Positions 8,805 to 16,491 of a DNA stretch of 26,252 nucleotides are shown piece by piece. The stretch's first letter is position 1, and every line of letters begins with the position of its first letter. The position numbers were made by a program, and so were the translations under genes. The notes under the pieces are model-generated. The model searched no databases and was not told where the DNA came from. It saw only the letters and a program-made list of their open reading frames with translations. The DNA is from JBNKLG01 sp050292235 (GTDB taxonomy: Bacteria; Pseudomonadota; Gammaproteobacteria; Chromatiales; Chromatiaceae): assembly GCA_050292235.1 (NCBI GenBank), contig JBNKLG010000034.1, forward strand, positions 1 through 26,252. Direction: 5' to 3'.

Positions 8805-9286
8805 AAAATAATGTTGGATTTACCTTGATTGAGTTGATGGTGGTTGTCGCCATTATCGGTATTTTGGCCTCTATTGCCATGCCGCAGTACCAAGTCTATA
8901 TACAGCGAAGCGAGGTAACGGAGGCGTTGGGCATTGCTTCTGATGTAAAAGATCATGTGACGATCTACTATCGCGAGAAGCTGGCTTTTCCCAAAGACAA
9001 CGCTGAAACCGGTATTCCCGAGCCTGACAAGATGATCTCCAATCGGATCACTGGGGTTGTGGTCGAAGGCGGTGCGGTTCACGTCACTTTGGGTAACAAA
9101 GTCGCTCAGCCGCTACAGGGCCAGGTGCTGACCTTTAGGCCCGCCACGGTGGATGGCAGTCCCAAGAGCCCCGTCTCCTGGCTCTGTGGTTATGATGAAC
9201 CGGTAAAGGGCATGTCAGCGGTCGGCGAGAATAAAACGACGCTGACAAACGAATATCTGCCGGCTTCTTGCAGAAAGCGGTCCTGA
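8801..9286 (+). CDS. Type IV pilin, PilA-like
   Basis: This 161-residue prepilin has a short leader MKNNVG, the processing site G6/F7 in GFTLIELM, and Glu11 (Glu5 of the mature protein), which is needed for assembly and methylation. The hydrophobic spine helix continues to about residue 30. Two cysteines near the C-terminus (Cys129 in SWLCGY and Cys157 in PASCR) fit the D-region disulfide of major pilins, and the length fits type IVa pilins. It starts with GTG at 8801, behind AGGAGA, and overlaps the stop of the upstream GspF-like gene. A prepilin peptidase and pilus ATPases must be supplied from elsewhere, as none is in the window. It could be a major or a minor pilin; the disulfide and size favour a major-type subunit. 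Confidence 0.9.
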   Translation: MKNNVGFTLIELMVVVAIIGILASIAMPQYQVYIQRSEVTEALGIASDVKDHVTIYYREKLAFPKDNAETGIPEPDKMISNRITGVVVEGGAVHVTLGNKVAQPLQGQVLTFRPATVDGSPKSPVSWLCGYDEPVKGMSAVGENKTTLTNEYLPASCRKRS

Positions 9287-9316
9287 AATTTGCTCAGATC
9301 TGTTGTGGGGTTTGTG

Positions 9317-9676
9317 ATGAAAAAAAACGTTTTTCTGTCTCTTTTGGTGTTGGCCAGCCTCTGTCACGCCAACGAATCGTTGCTCATCGGTCAATGGCAG
9401 TGCCACTTTACCAGCGAGATCATGGATGCCGATGAGGTGCTGACCATCAATGCCGATAAGAGCTATCAGCTCGAAGTTAGTATCTATGGATCAGAGCTGG
9501 TCGATATAGGCGCATGGCAGCTCCATGGCGACAAGCTGAGGGTACATCGGAAAACCCACATTGCTAGAGGTGAAAAAAAAGCCTCTGATCACGTCTTTAC
9601 CTACAGCATCAAACAGCTGGATAAGGGCCATTTGATCTTTCAAAAAGGGAAAGGTGTCTCCACTTGCACCAAATGA
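9317..9676 (+). CDS. Small exported protein with a putative lipocalin-like beta fold, unknown function
   Basis: I take the ATG at 9317 (119 residues) as the start because it places a standard signal peptide at the N-terminus, MKKNVFLSLLVLASLCHA, with likely cleavage at the A-N bond after C-H-A. The longer frame begins with TTG at 9290 and only adds a hydrophilic tail. The Cys at position 16 is not in a proper lipobox (Leu at -1), so a lipoprotein is unlikely. The mature part starts LLIGQWQC and alternates polar and hydrophobic strands. The G-x-W motif, with Cys29 and Cys117 near the two ends, suggests a small beta barrel closed by a disulfide. It lies 30 bases after the pilin gene on the same strand. 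I do not recognise the family. Confidence 0.6.
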   Translation: MKKNVFLSLLVLASLCHANESLLIGQWQCHFTSEIMDADEVLTINADKSYQLEVSIYGSELVDIGAWQLHGDKLRVHRKTHIARGEKKASDHVFTYSIKQLDKGHLIFQKGKGVSTCTK

Positions 9677-9700
9677 TCATCAGCTGATCAGGGTAGATCG

Positions 9701-10081
9701 ATGCGACGCCTGCTGAGTGTCCTTTTCATGATATCAGACCTAACGGCAGGGTTGCTGTTATGGGCCAGCTTGGCTGTTGCTGGCCTGTATCCCTTTGCCG
9801 GCCCCGCCTATGCAAAGATGGCGAATCTGCCATTGCCGATGGAACGTATTGTCTTCGTCGTCGGTATAGCCATTCTGCTGGCGTTGGCTGCTTTTCTGCT
9901 CAGCCGCAGAAAGCTGTTCGGTGTGCTCTTGTTGCTGATGACGGGCATTGGCTGGATACCGGCTGGACAATATATGACGGCACTTTTTCAATGCCTTATC
10001 ATCCTGGCGATCTTTGGTGTGCCATTGTTATTGAGCTATTTAGAATCTCAGCGTGGCCGGGGAAACCGGCTGAACCTTTGA
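9701..10081 (+). CDS. Small four-helix membrane protein, unknown function
   Basis: These 126 residues are dominated by four hydrophobic segments at about 4-28, 47-66, 70-88 and 92-111, with a short basic C-terminal tail. No catalytic or binding motif is seen. Glycine- and proline-containing loops (GPAYAKMANLPLP; GIGWIPAGQY) separate the helices. It starts 24 bases after the small exported protein and looks like the last gene of the amidohydrolase-pilin run. The ribosome site is weak (GGGTAG). An overlapping frame at 9760-10164 is rejected as a shadow because it lacks membrane or domain character and would run into the convergent gene. Function unknown. Confidence 0.6.
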   Translation: MRRLLSVLFMISDLTAGLLLWASLAVAGLYPFAGPAYAKMANLPLPMERIVFVVGIAILLALAAFLLSRRKLFGVLLLLMTGIGWIPAGQYMTALFQCLIILAIFGVPLLLSYLESQRGRGNRLNL

Positions 10082-10086
10082 GGTTA

Positions 10087-10106
10087 GCGACACCTCCCTG
10101 TGTCGC
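10087..10106. terminator. Hairpin between convergent genes (possible two-way terminator)
   Basis: GCGACAC, a six-base loop and GTGTCGC form a perfect 7-bp GC-rich stem, placed six bases after the stop of the membrane protein gene and 21 bases before the end of the convergent caspase-like gene. No real T-tract follows on either strand, so this may be a weak or factor-assisted terminator. Confidence 0.45.
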
Positions 10107-10126
10107 AGGATATTTCCTACCTCTGA

Positions 10127-11812
10127 TTACTGATCCAATACCGCGATGGGGAAGTTGGGCATGACGGTGGGGATCTCCGTTGTGGGGTGCTGACGACCGC
10201 CGGTCAGCTCCTTGACCCGATTGGTGACAAAGAGGTCCAGCTCTTTGATGTCGATGCGGTTGTCGCCATTGAAATTGGCCTTTTTCTGCTCCAGTCCTTC
10301 AATCAGCGCCAGGGTGAAGGCACCATGTTCCCATTCCGGGCTTTCGACGCTGGCCTCGCGACCTGTGGCCGCTGTCATGACCACTACGCCACCTTCCACC
10401 TTGCGCAGATCGCGCAGGGCATCGGAGATGCCGGCAATATCACGTTTGCCGGTGATACCGCCGGAATGGCAGGTATCCGCCAATAGCCAGCGCTTGCCGG
10501 GTACTCGCTCCATGGCATCCTGGAACTCATACCATTTGATGCCGGTGCGACGCAGATGGTCGGCATCGGAATCGTGGGACATGAAGTAATACTGGCCACC
10601 ATCGTCTTTGATGCCATGACCCGCCACAAAGATGACGGCGACATCGTTTTGGGTGCTTTCCTTGATCAGCCAGTCCAGGCCATCCAGGACGTTATCCTTG
10701 TCGGCCAGGCTGTTGGTAAGCAGCCGTACCTTGACCTGATTGTAAAGTTTGCCTTGCTGAGTCTTGAAAGTGCGGGCAATGGCCTCGGCATCTTCATCGG
10801 CATACTTCAGGTTCTGGGTCTTGTCTTCGTATTTGGAGATGCCAATGGATAGAAGGTAGAGATTGGGTCTTTCCTCTCGAGATTGTGGCAAAGGATCGGA
10901 TGTGTTGGTCGGGGTAGATGTTTGTGCCCTTGTCTGGGTTTGTGGCTCGGTCGTTGGGCTGTTCGCTGCAAGAACTGGGGCATTTTCTATCTGTGGCATA
11001 GGTGCTACTGGCTGACTGACCTGCATTGGAGTTGGGTAGGCTGCGGCGGGGGTTGCTGCAGGCTGTGTGGGTTGCATCCCTGCTCCCATCTGGGCCAACT
11101 GCTGTTCCGATTGCTGTCGTTGCAGGTGTATCTTTTGCTTGGCAGAGGCGATTAAAGCGGCTTCCTGGTCGGGCAGTAGATTTCCGGTGGGCGCTATCCC
11201 TTTGGATTGCTGGTACAGGCCGATGGCCTTGCGGCTGCCCTGGCCAATGGCACCATCGATCTTACTGCTGTAGAAGCCTTCGATCTTCAATGCGGCCTGC
11301 AGCTGTTTTCCTTTGCTGCGTTGGTCAAAACCCATGTAGTTAAGGTGGGCGGATAGCTCAGTCAGGCTGGCCTGATACAACAACAGCGTTTTCTCCTGAG
11401 GCGATAGGGTGCCAGTCGTGGCCAAGCCATAGTGTTGCTGGAACTGTTGAATGGATTCCTTGGTTTTTGCACCCAATATGCCGTCGATGTTGCCGGAATA
11501 AAATCCGGCTGCAGCCAGGGCAGCCTGAATTTTTTTACCTTCGATGACCTCAGGGGATGGCATGTGAACAACTACCCTGTGCTCGGTCGAGCGTTGTTGG
11601 GTTCTCCGTTGACGATCATCGCGATGATTCTCCTCCTGCTGTTCCTGCTGTGCGTTGTTGTTTTTGATGCCGTTGTAAATGGCAGCTCCGATAAGGCCAC
11701 CAGCCATGCCTTTGACGAAATCGTTTCCCGCATAAACCGGGGGCGCAGTGAGGCTTGAGCTGGTGACAATCAGGGTGGTAACCATGGCGTGGAGAGAGAT
11801 TTTGGATGACAT
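10127..11812 (-). CDS. Exported caspase-family (C14) protease with two peptidoglycan-binding domains
   Basis: I start at the ATG at 11810-11812, which has GAGGA eight bases upstream and gives a signal peptide (MSSKISLHAMVTTLIV... ending PVYAG); the longer frame to 11893 has neither. The 561 residues hold, in order: the signal peptide (1-29); a Gln/Arg-rich stretch; two PG_binding_1 repeats (~86-150 and ~165-225, with FYSGNIDGILGAKT and FYSSKIDGAIGQGS); a Pro/Thr/Gln-rich linker (~230-315); and a caspase-fold domain (~318-515). The catalytic dyad is His399 in VAGHG and Cys448 in LLADTCHSGG. Near the end a segment, FNGDNRIDIKEL, resembles a calcium-binding loop. It is probably a periplasmic Arg/Lys-specific-type protease attached to the cell wall, but the target is unknown. 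It lies 90 bases after the FecR-like gene on the same strand. Confidence 0.88.
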   Translation of the reverse strand: MSSKISLHAMVTTLIVTSSSLTAPPVYAGNDFVKGMAGGLIGAAIYNGIKNNNAQQEQQEENHRDDRQRRTQQRSTEHRVVVHMPSPEVIEGKKIQAALAAAGFYSGNIDGILGAKTKESIQQFQQHYGLATTGTLSPQEKTLLLYQASLTELSAHLNYMGFDQRSKGKQLQAALKIEGFYSSKIDGAIGQGSRKAIGLYQQSKGIAPTGNLLPDQEAALIASAKQKIHLQRQQSEQQLAQMGAGMQPTQPAATPAAAYPTPMQVSQPVAPMPQIENAPVLAANSPTTEPQTQTRAQTSTPTNTSDPLPQSREERPNLYLLSIGISKYEDKTQNLKYADEDAEAIARTFKTQQGKLYNQVKVRLLTNSLADKDNVLDGLDWLIKESTQNDVAVIFVAGHGIKDDGGQYYFMSHDSDADHLRRTGIKWYEFQDAMERVPGKRWLLADTCHSGGITGKRDIAGISDALRDLRKVEGGVVVMTAATGREASVESPEWEHGAFTLALIEGLEQKKANFNGDNRIDIKELDLFVTNRVKELTGGRQHPTTEIPTVMPNFPIAVLDQ

Positions 11813-11902
11813 GTTCCTATTCCTCTGTGCAGTCAATAATCTTGAGTTTGGTCGATTCCTTCCATGAAATAAAAAAGAAGATACAGTATACATTAGCCTT
11901 TG

Positions 11903-12751
11903 TTATTTATTGATTTTTTCTTTCAGGGCAATATTGTCAGGTCGCATTTTGGCCAGTTTCTGCCAGTAATCTCTGGCTTCTGCATTCAGGTGTTGTGATT
12001 CCAGATAGCGGCTTAGCAAGACCAATCGGGCGAAATCGGTGCCAGCCTGGGCCCGTAACTGCCCGACCCGCTCGACCACCTCTTCGGTGACCAGAGCAAA
12101 ATCGGCACTGGCGAAGCTCTTACCCCCCTCCTGCTCGGCCTCTAGCTCCCAGGTTAGACGTTCTCCGCGCGGCAAAACAACCTCTTTGGGCAAGCGCAGG
12201 CGGGGTTTGTCGGTATGTGCGGTAAACAGCACTTTGCCCTTGTCAGAAAGAATTTCCAGCCGATAGGCGGCATCCTTGGCCTCATCGTCCACCTGCCATT
12301 CGAAATAGGGTCTGGCCTCAAGGATTCGGGTTTTGACGGGATAGGTCAGGCTGAGTTTTGGTTTGCTTGCGTTGATCCTACGCATCACAATGGCAGCCTG
12401 GGCCAGCTCGCTGCTGACCAACTGGGCGCCTTCTGAGGAGAGTAGCAAAATCTCTCCGGCAATGACCTTGCCATTTACGGTGGGCCCTTCGTCGTTCAAA
12501 GCCACTTCGCTGGGGCCGGTCAGGATATACTCCTTACCATTGGCGTAGTACACCAGCGTTGCCTTGGCGTTTTTGGCCAAAGAGAGCTTGTCTCCGGATT
12601 GAAATTCTCCTAACAATACTGCGGGTGCTCCATTGGCGTGAACACCGTTTTCTGGGATGTCGGTAAACATGCCCAATGGCTGTGCAGCAGAGATGGCAGG
12701 GGCTGAAAGCCATAGCAGCCATCCCAATAGCAATGTACGAAGTCGAGTCAT
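11903..12751 (-). CDS. Exported FecR-domain-like protein
   Basis: The ATG at 12749-12751, preceded by GGAGG eight bases away, gives 282 residues with a clear signal peptide (MTRLRTLLLGWLLWLSAPAISA). The longer frame to 12799 lacks a ribosome site. A FecR-like beta region follows (~50-110: GDKLSLAKNAKATLVYY, EYILTGPSEVALN, GEILLLSSEG). Then comes a middle domain with Ig-like strands (YFEWQVDDE, YRLEILSDKGKVLF) and a short helical TPR-like end (LESQHLNAEARDYWQKLAKMRPDN). FecR-like domains of this exported type often sit beside CHASE2 cyclases, as here. It may present or sense a periplasmic ligand for the receptor domain of its neighbour, but that is an inference. No FecA or FecI partner is near, so the classical iron-citrate role is unlikely. 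Confidence 0.72.
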   Translation of the reverse strand: MTRLRTLLLGWLLWLSAPAISAAQPLGMFTDIPENGVHANGAPAVLLGEFQSGDKLSLAKNAKATLVYYANGKEYILTGPSEVALNDEGPTVNGKVIAGEILLLSSEGAQLVSSELAQAAIVMRRINASKPKLSLTYPVKTRILEARPYFEWQVDDEAKDAAYRLEILSDKGKVLFTAHTDKPRLRLPKEVVLPRGERLTWELEAEQEGGKSFASADFALVTEEVVERVGQLRAQAGTDFARLVLLSRYLESQHLNAEARDYWQKLAKMRPDNIALKEKINK

Positions 12752-12812
12752 GGGTTTTCCTCCCGTGTTGCTACTTAATTTAGAGCCTTTCCAGTTCAAA
12801 AGGTCATAATAA

Positions 12813-12837
12813 AAGTCACACTGTGACCGTGTGACTT
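12813..12837 (-). terminator. Stem-loop after the cyclase gene; overlaps TGTGA/TCACA half-sites
   Basis: AAGTCACAC, a seven-base loop and GTGTGACTT form a perfect 9-bp stem just past the stop codon of the cyclase gene. On the minus strand the stem is followed by TTTTATTAT, as in a Rho-independent terminator, although stem GC content is modest. The same bases and their right flank contain four TGTGA/TCACA words (12816-12843), the half-site of CRP operators, but not at the canonical six-base spacing. Confidence 0.5.
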
Positions 12838-12838
12838 G

Positions 12839-14659
12839 TCACAGAGGTGATGTGGTGCTGGGGTTGCGGGCTGGCCAGCCGTAGACATGTACCGGAGTAT
12901 GGCCTTTGATTGCGACTTCACCCAGGTCATCAAAGACATCTTCGTTTTGTAAGATTTCATAGACCGTTGCTGAAATAACCAGCGGATAGCCCACCTCTTT
13001 GGTGACCCCTTCGAGACGGCTGGCCGTATTGACCACATCACCGATGGCCGTGTAATCGACCCGCTCTTCCGATCCAATATGGCCCACTACCGCTTCGCCC
13101 ATGTGCAGACCGATGCCGATGGCCAGAGGTTGCGTGCCTTCCTGCTTAAGTTCTGTGTTGAGCTTATCCAGTCGCTGTAATTTTTCTTTGGCCGCCTGAA
13201 AGGCTGCCATGGCGGGTTGCTCAAGGGGCTTTGGTGCACCAAAGAAGGCCATAATGCCATCACCAATAAATTTATCCAGGGTGCCCTGGTGGCCCTGAAT
13301 GGCGCTGGTCATCTCTCCCAGATAGCGATTGAGAAAGGTCACCAGAAGCTGGGGGTCCATAGGTTCACTCAGTTTGGTGAAATTGCGAATATCAGAAAAC
13401 ATCAAGCAGATGTGACGCCGTTCCCCAAAGACGCCAGGTTGGAGATGGCCATCGAGGATCTCTTGTAAAACCTGAGGGCTGACATAGCCAGAGAAGAGAG
13501 ATCGCAAGCGTTGCTTTTCTTTAAGTTGACGTGCCTGTTCCAGCAGTTGTCGTCCGCCCAGGGTGATCCAGAAAGCGCTGGTGAACAAAATGGTTGGGAC
13601 ATGATATTGATGGGGGAGAAAGACCATGGCGGCTAGAGCGAAGACGAGGCCCCCAGCAAGTCCCGTCAGTGCAGATTGAACTGGGCTTAGTCTCAGCCAC
13701 CAGAGCAGGGAGATGAGGCATAGGAGCCCATAAATAAGCGCGTTGCTCAGAGGCTGAATGAAACCCGTCCCCAACAGGGTTCTCATAGCCTGCACATGAA
13801 TCAACACCCCAGGCACATAGTTCCTCTTCGGTTCTTCCCAGGCCGCCAGATTGACCGGCTGGAAGTGACGGTCCTCAAAAGGCAGCACCGTGCCTACAAA
13901 GACCACCTTGTCAGCAAAGGCCTGTCGCAGTCTTTTCTGGTTGCCTTGCCGATACCAATCCACTACCTGATGAAAGGGGATGTAATCCATGCGCTTGCCT
14001 AGGCTGTAATCGATAAGCCCGGGTTGAAGTTGTCGATCCAGAATTTTTGCCATGGTAGTAACCAGGGTGGGGACGGGTTTCCAACTCAGTCCCAGATCGG
14101 GCTCGAAACGCCGCACTACCTGGTCTGCATCCGGTTTCCAGAGGACAAAGCCTTGCCGATTTTTGCCACCCGCTGCAGAAAGGAAGGGCAGGTGGACTGT
14201 TCGGGTACGACCATCTTGCTCAATGGTAATACCCAAGACCAAAGGTGATGCTTTGCGCAATGTCTGGATGCCAAGGAATAGGGTTTGGTCACTGCCGGGG
14301 ATGACCCCATTAAAAGAACGGTCAGGCAGGGCAAAATCAATTCCAGTGACCTTAGGCTTGGCGATGGCCAACCCTCGGAAAAGATCGGCCAGATGTGAAT
14401 GCCAGAGGGCGAAAGGCTCAGGAAAACGGGTATAACTGGCTTCGTCGATGCCGATCAGTACCACTTTACCATCGGTAGTTTTGGGGCGGTGATCCCGTTG
14501 CCATTGGAACTGCCAGTCCAGCCAGCTGAGTTCCCAGAACTGAAGCTGTTGCGTTTTGGGCAGCAGCAACAGCAGCAATAACAACAGGACAAAACCCAGC
14601 CAGTTTGTGCGCGTGGTGGTAAGAAGACTCGAGGGGGGCATGGTGATATCGCCAGACAT
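12839..14659 (-). CDS. CHASE2-domain class III adenylate cyclase (membrane receptor)
   Basis: 606 residues. A first membrane helix (~20-34, a run of leucines) leads into an extracytoplasmic CHASE2 sensor domain (~45-300; motifs VVLIGIDEAS, KVTGIDFALPD and VVFVGTVLPFEDRH). Three further helices (~304-325, 330-348, 354-372) and a short coiled coil (EQARQLKEKQRL) follow, then a class III nucleotide cyclase domain (~410-590). Metal-binding Asp423 (FSDIRNFT) and Asp467 (KFIGDGIMAFFG), adenine-selecting Lys463 with Thr537 (DYTAIGD), Asn544 and Arg548 are all present. This predicts an active homodimeric adenylate cyclase making cAMP in the cytoplasm in response to a periplasmic signal. It is first in a same-strand run with the FecR-like and caspase-like genes, and starts 67 bases after modC. 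The ATG at 14659 has only a weak ribosome site; Met7 is an alternative start. Confidence 0.9.
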   Translation of the reverse strand: MSGDITMPPSSLLTTTRTNWLGFVLLLLLLLLLPKTQQLQFWELSWLDWQFQWQRDHRPKTTDGKVVLIGIDEASYTRFPEPFALWHSHLADLFRGLAIAKPKVTGIDFALPDRSFNGVIPGSDQTLFLGIQTLRKASPLVLGITIEQDGRTRTVHLPFLSAAGGKNRQGFVLWKPDADQVVRRFEPDLGLSWKPVPTLVTTMAKILDRQLQPGLIDYSLGKRMDYIPFHQVVDWYRQGNQKRLRQAFADKVVFVGTVLPFEDRHFQPVNLAAWEEPKRNYVPGVLIHVQAMRTLLGTGFIQPLSNALIYGLLCLISLLWWLRLSPVQSALTGLAGGLVFALAAMVFLPHQYHVPTILFTSAFWITLGGRQLLEQARQLKEKQRLRSLFSGYVSPQVLQEILDGHLQPGVFGERRHICLMFSDIRNFTKLSEPMDPQLLVTFLNRYLGEMTSAIQGHQGTLDKFIGDGIMAFFGAPKPLEQPAMAAFQAAKEKLQRLDKLNTELKQEGTQPLAIGIGLHMGEAVVGHIGSEERVDYTAIGDVVNTASRLEGVTKEVGYPLVISATVYEILQNEDVFDDLGEVAIKGHTPVHVYGWPARNPSTTSPL

Positions 14660-14726
14660 TTGTCTCAGCCCATTGTCAGTGCGGACTCTGATGGGTGCAA
14701 GTCCTAGGTGATATTTTGTGCCCTGG

Positions 14727-15800
14727 CTAGGAGATCAACGCCACACTCTTGATCTGCGCAAAGAGGTGCTGGCCCACCTCCAGATTGAGCGACATGGCCG
14801 AGCGCCTGGTGATGCGCGACAGCAGGGTTTGACCATCCCCCAATTGCAGCCGCACCAAGGCGAGGCTGGGGCTGATGTCTTCGATGGCCATAATTTCCAC
14901 CGGCAAGATGTTGATGATGCTGGTGTCGGCATGGCTGTTTAGCGCCAGGCTCACATCCCTGGCCATGATTTCCACTCGGGCGGGTTTGCCGATGGGCAGT
15001 TCTTTCCGCGTCACGGCAACCCGTCCACCATGGGTGGAGATCCAGGTGAGGTGATAGCTGTCGTCGTGGGCGGTAATCTTGCCTTCGATGAGCGCCGTAG
15101 CTTCATCGAAACGAGCCAGGGGTAGATCCAGTTGGGTCAATAGCTGTGCAGCCGGGCCCTGGGCGGCGATCTTGCCTTGATCCAACAGAATCATGTGGTC
15201 GGCCAGTCGGGCGACCTCGTTGGGATCGTGTGAGACATAGAGTGAGGGGATGGCCAGCTCATCATGCAGGCGCTCCAAATAAGGCAGGATCGCCTGCTTG
15301 GCATTGCTGTCCAGGGCAGAGAGGGGTTCGTCCATCAGCAGCAGGCGAGGGCTGGTGAGCAGGGCGCGGGCGATGGCTACCCGTTGACGCTCACCGCCTG
15401 AAAGCAGGCTGGGTGCGCGGCCCAGAAGGGGAGAGATGCCCAGCAACTCGACCGCTTCATCAAAAGCAATGCGTCGCCTATTCTTGGGGATGCGCCGCCA
15501 TCCATATTCCAGATTCTGTTTCACCGACAGATGGGGAAAGAGGCTCGCCTCCTGAAATACATAACCGATGGGGCGTTGATGGGTGGGGACAAAGCGGTTG
15601 TCGTCCTGCCAGATATGGCCATTGAATCGAATCCGGCCTCTACCGCCCTGTTCCAGGCCGGCCACGGCCCGTAGTACGCTGGTTTTGCCCGATCCCGAAC
15701 GTCCGAACAAGGCAGTGACACCTCGGGCGGGCGCATCGAAGGCGATATCCAGCTTGAAATTGCCCAGACGGTTGCGCAGATTGACGGAAACCCCGTTCAT
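14727..15800 (-). CDS. modC: Molybdate ABC transporter ATP-binding protein ModC
   Basis: 357 residues, the usual length for ModC. It has Walker A GRSGSGKT (33-40), a Q-loop VFQEASLFPH, an ABC signature LSGGERQRVAIARAL (from 133), Walker B LLLMDEP (Asp157), a D-loop SALD and a switch His191 in SHDPNEV. The C-terminal ~65 residues form a MOP domain (SAMSLNLEVGQHLFAQIKSV) that binds molybdate and allows feedback. It powers molybdate import with ModB on the inner face of the membrane. Its ATG overlaps the modB stop as ATGA, with GGAGG eight bases upstream inside modB, so the two are translated together. Confidence 0.95.
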   Translation of the reverse strand: MNGVSVNLRNRLGNFKLDIAFDAPARGVTALFGRSGSGKTSVLRAVAGLEQGGRGRIRFNGHIWQDDNRFVPTHQRPIGYVFQEASLFPHLSVKQNLEYGWRRIPKNRRRIAFDEAVELLGISPLLGRAPSLLSGGERQRVAIARALLTSPRLLLMDEPLSALDSNAKQAILPYLERLHDELAIPSLYVSHDPNEVARLADHMILLDQGKIAAQGPAAQLLTQLDLPLARFDEATALIEGKITAHDDSYHLTWISTHGGRVAVTRKELPIGKPARVEIMARDVSLALNSHADTSIINILPVEIMAIEDISPSLALVRLQLGDGQTLLSRITRRSAMSLNLEVGQHLFAQIKSVALIS

Positions 15801-16483
15801 GCGCCAACCCTCCGCATGCGTTTCTCTAAAATGGACATGGTCAGCACGACCAAAAAGGAAAAGACCACCATGCCGCCGGCCATCCAGTGGGCCTGAGTCA
15901 TCTCCAGGGATTCCACATGGTCATAGATGGCCACTGAGAGTACCTTGGTCTCGCCGGGAATGTTGCCGCCGATCATGAGTACCACACCAAACTCGCCCAC
16001 CGTATGGGCGAAGCCCAGCACGGCACCGGTCAGAAAACCGGGGCGGGCGAGAGGGATAGCCACTTCAAAAAAAGTTTGCAAGGGTGAAGCCCGCAGGGTG
16101 GCCGCCACCTCCATGGGGCGATCACCCAGGGCGTCGAAGGCGTTGCGAATGGGTTGCACCATAAAGGGCAGGGAGTAGATGACTGAGCCCACCACCAGTC
16201 CGGGAAAGGTGAAGGCCAGAGGGCCGATGCCCAGGGATTCAGTCAGTTGTCCCATTGGGCCATCGGGTCCCAGCAGAACCAGCAGGTAAAAGCCCAGTAC
16301 CGTGGGTGGCAGCACCAGTGGCAGAGCCACCAGGCTGCCGATCACCTCTTTCCAGGCTGCCTTGGAACGGGCCAGCCACCAGGCCAGCGGCGTGCCTACT
16401 ACCAGCAAAACAAGGGTGGTCAGGGAGGCCAGTTTGAGCGTCAGCCAGACTGCCTGCCATTCGATTGAGATGCTGGTTTCCAT
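15797..16483 (-). CDS. modB: Molybdate ABC transporter permease ModB
   Basis: 228 residues with about five membrane helices and the EAA loop of ABC permeases (EVAATLRASPLQTFFEVAIPL, near residues 127-147), which docks to ModC. The motifs LPLVLPPTVLGFYLL and AHTVGEFGVVLMIGGNIPG are typical of ModB. It forms a homodimeric molybdate channel in the inner membrane. It starts eight bases after the modA stop and overlaps modC at the other end. No strong ribosome site precedes its ATG, so translation may depend on coupling with modA. Confidence 0.95.
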   Translation of the reverse strand: METSISIEWQAVWLTLKLASLTTLVLLVVGTPLAWWLARSKAAWKEVIGSLVALPLVLPPTVLGFYLLVLLGPDGPMGQLTESLGIGPLAFTFPGLVVGSVIYSLPFMVQPIRNAFDALGDRPMEVAATLRASPLQTFFEVAIPLARPGFLTGAVLGFAHTVGEFGVVLMIGGNIPGETKVLSVAIYDHVESLEMTQAHWMAGGMVVFSFLVVLTMSILEKRMRRVGA

Positions 16484-16491
16484 TTACTGCT

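Noticed and set aside
9674..9690. TGATCA-TCAGC-TGATCA repeat after the small exported protein gene
   Set aside because: TGATCA is self-complementary, so the repeat is easily formed by chance. It overlaps a stop codon, has no T-tract, and I could not support a terminator or operator.
9760..10164. 134-residue frame overlapping the four-helix membrane protein
   Set aside because: It has no domain or membrane pattern, and it runs into the convergent caspase gene. The 9701 frame has clear helices.
11813..11893. N-terminal extension of the caspase-like protein
   Set aside because: The extension is hydrophilic, lacks a ribosome site and would bury the signal peptide; the ATG at 11812 is better supported.
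12816..12843. Canonical CRP operator
   Set aside because: The TGTGA and TCACA words are separated by 1, 3 or 4 bases rather than six, so I report only half-sites and a likely terminator.
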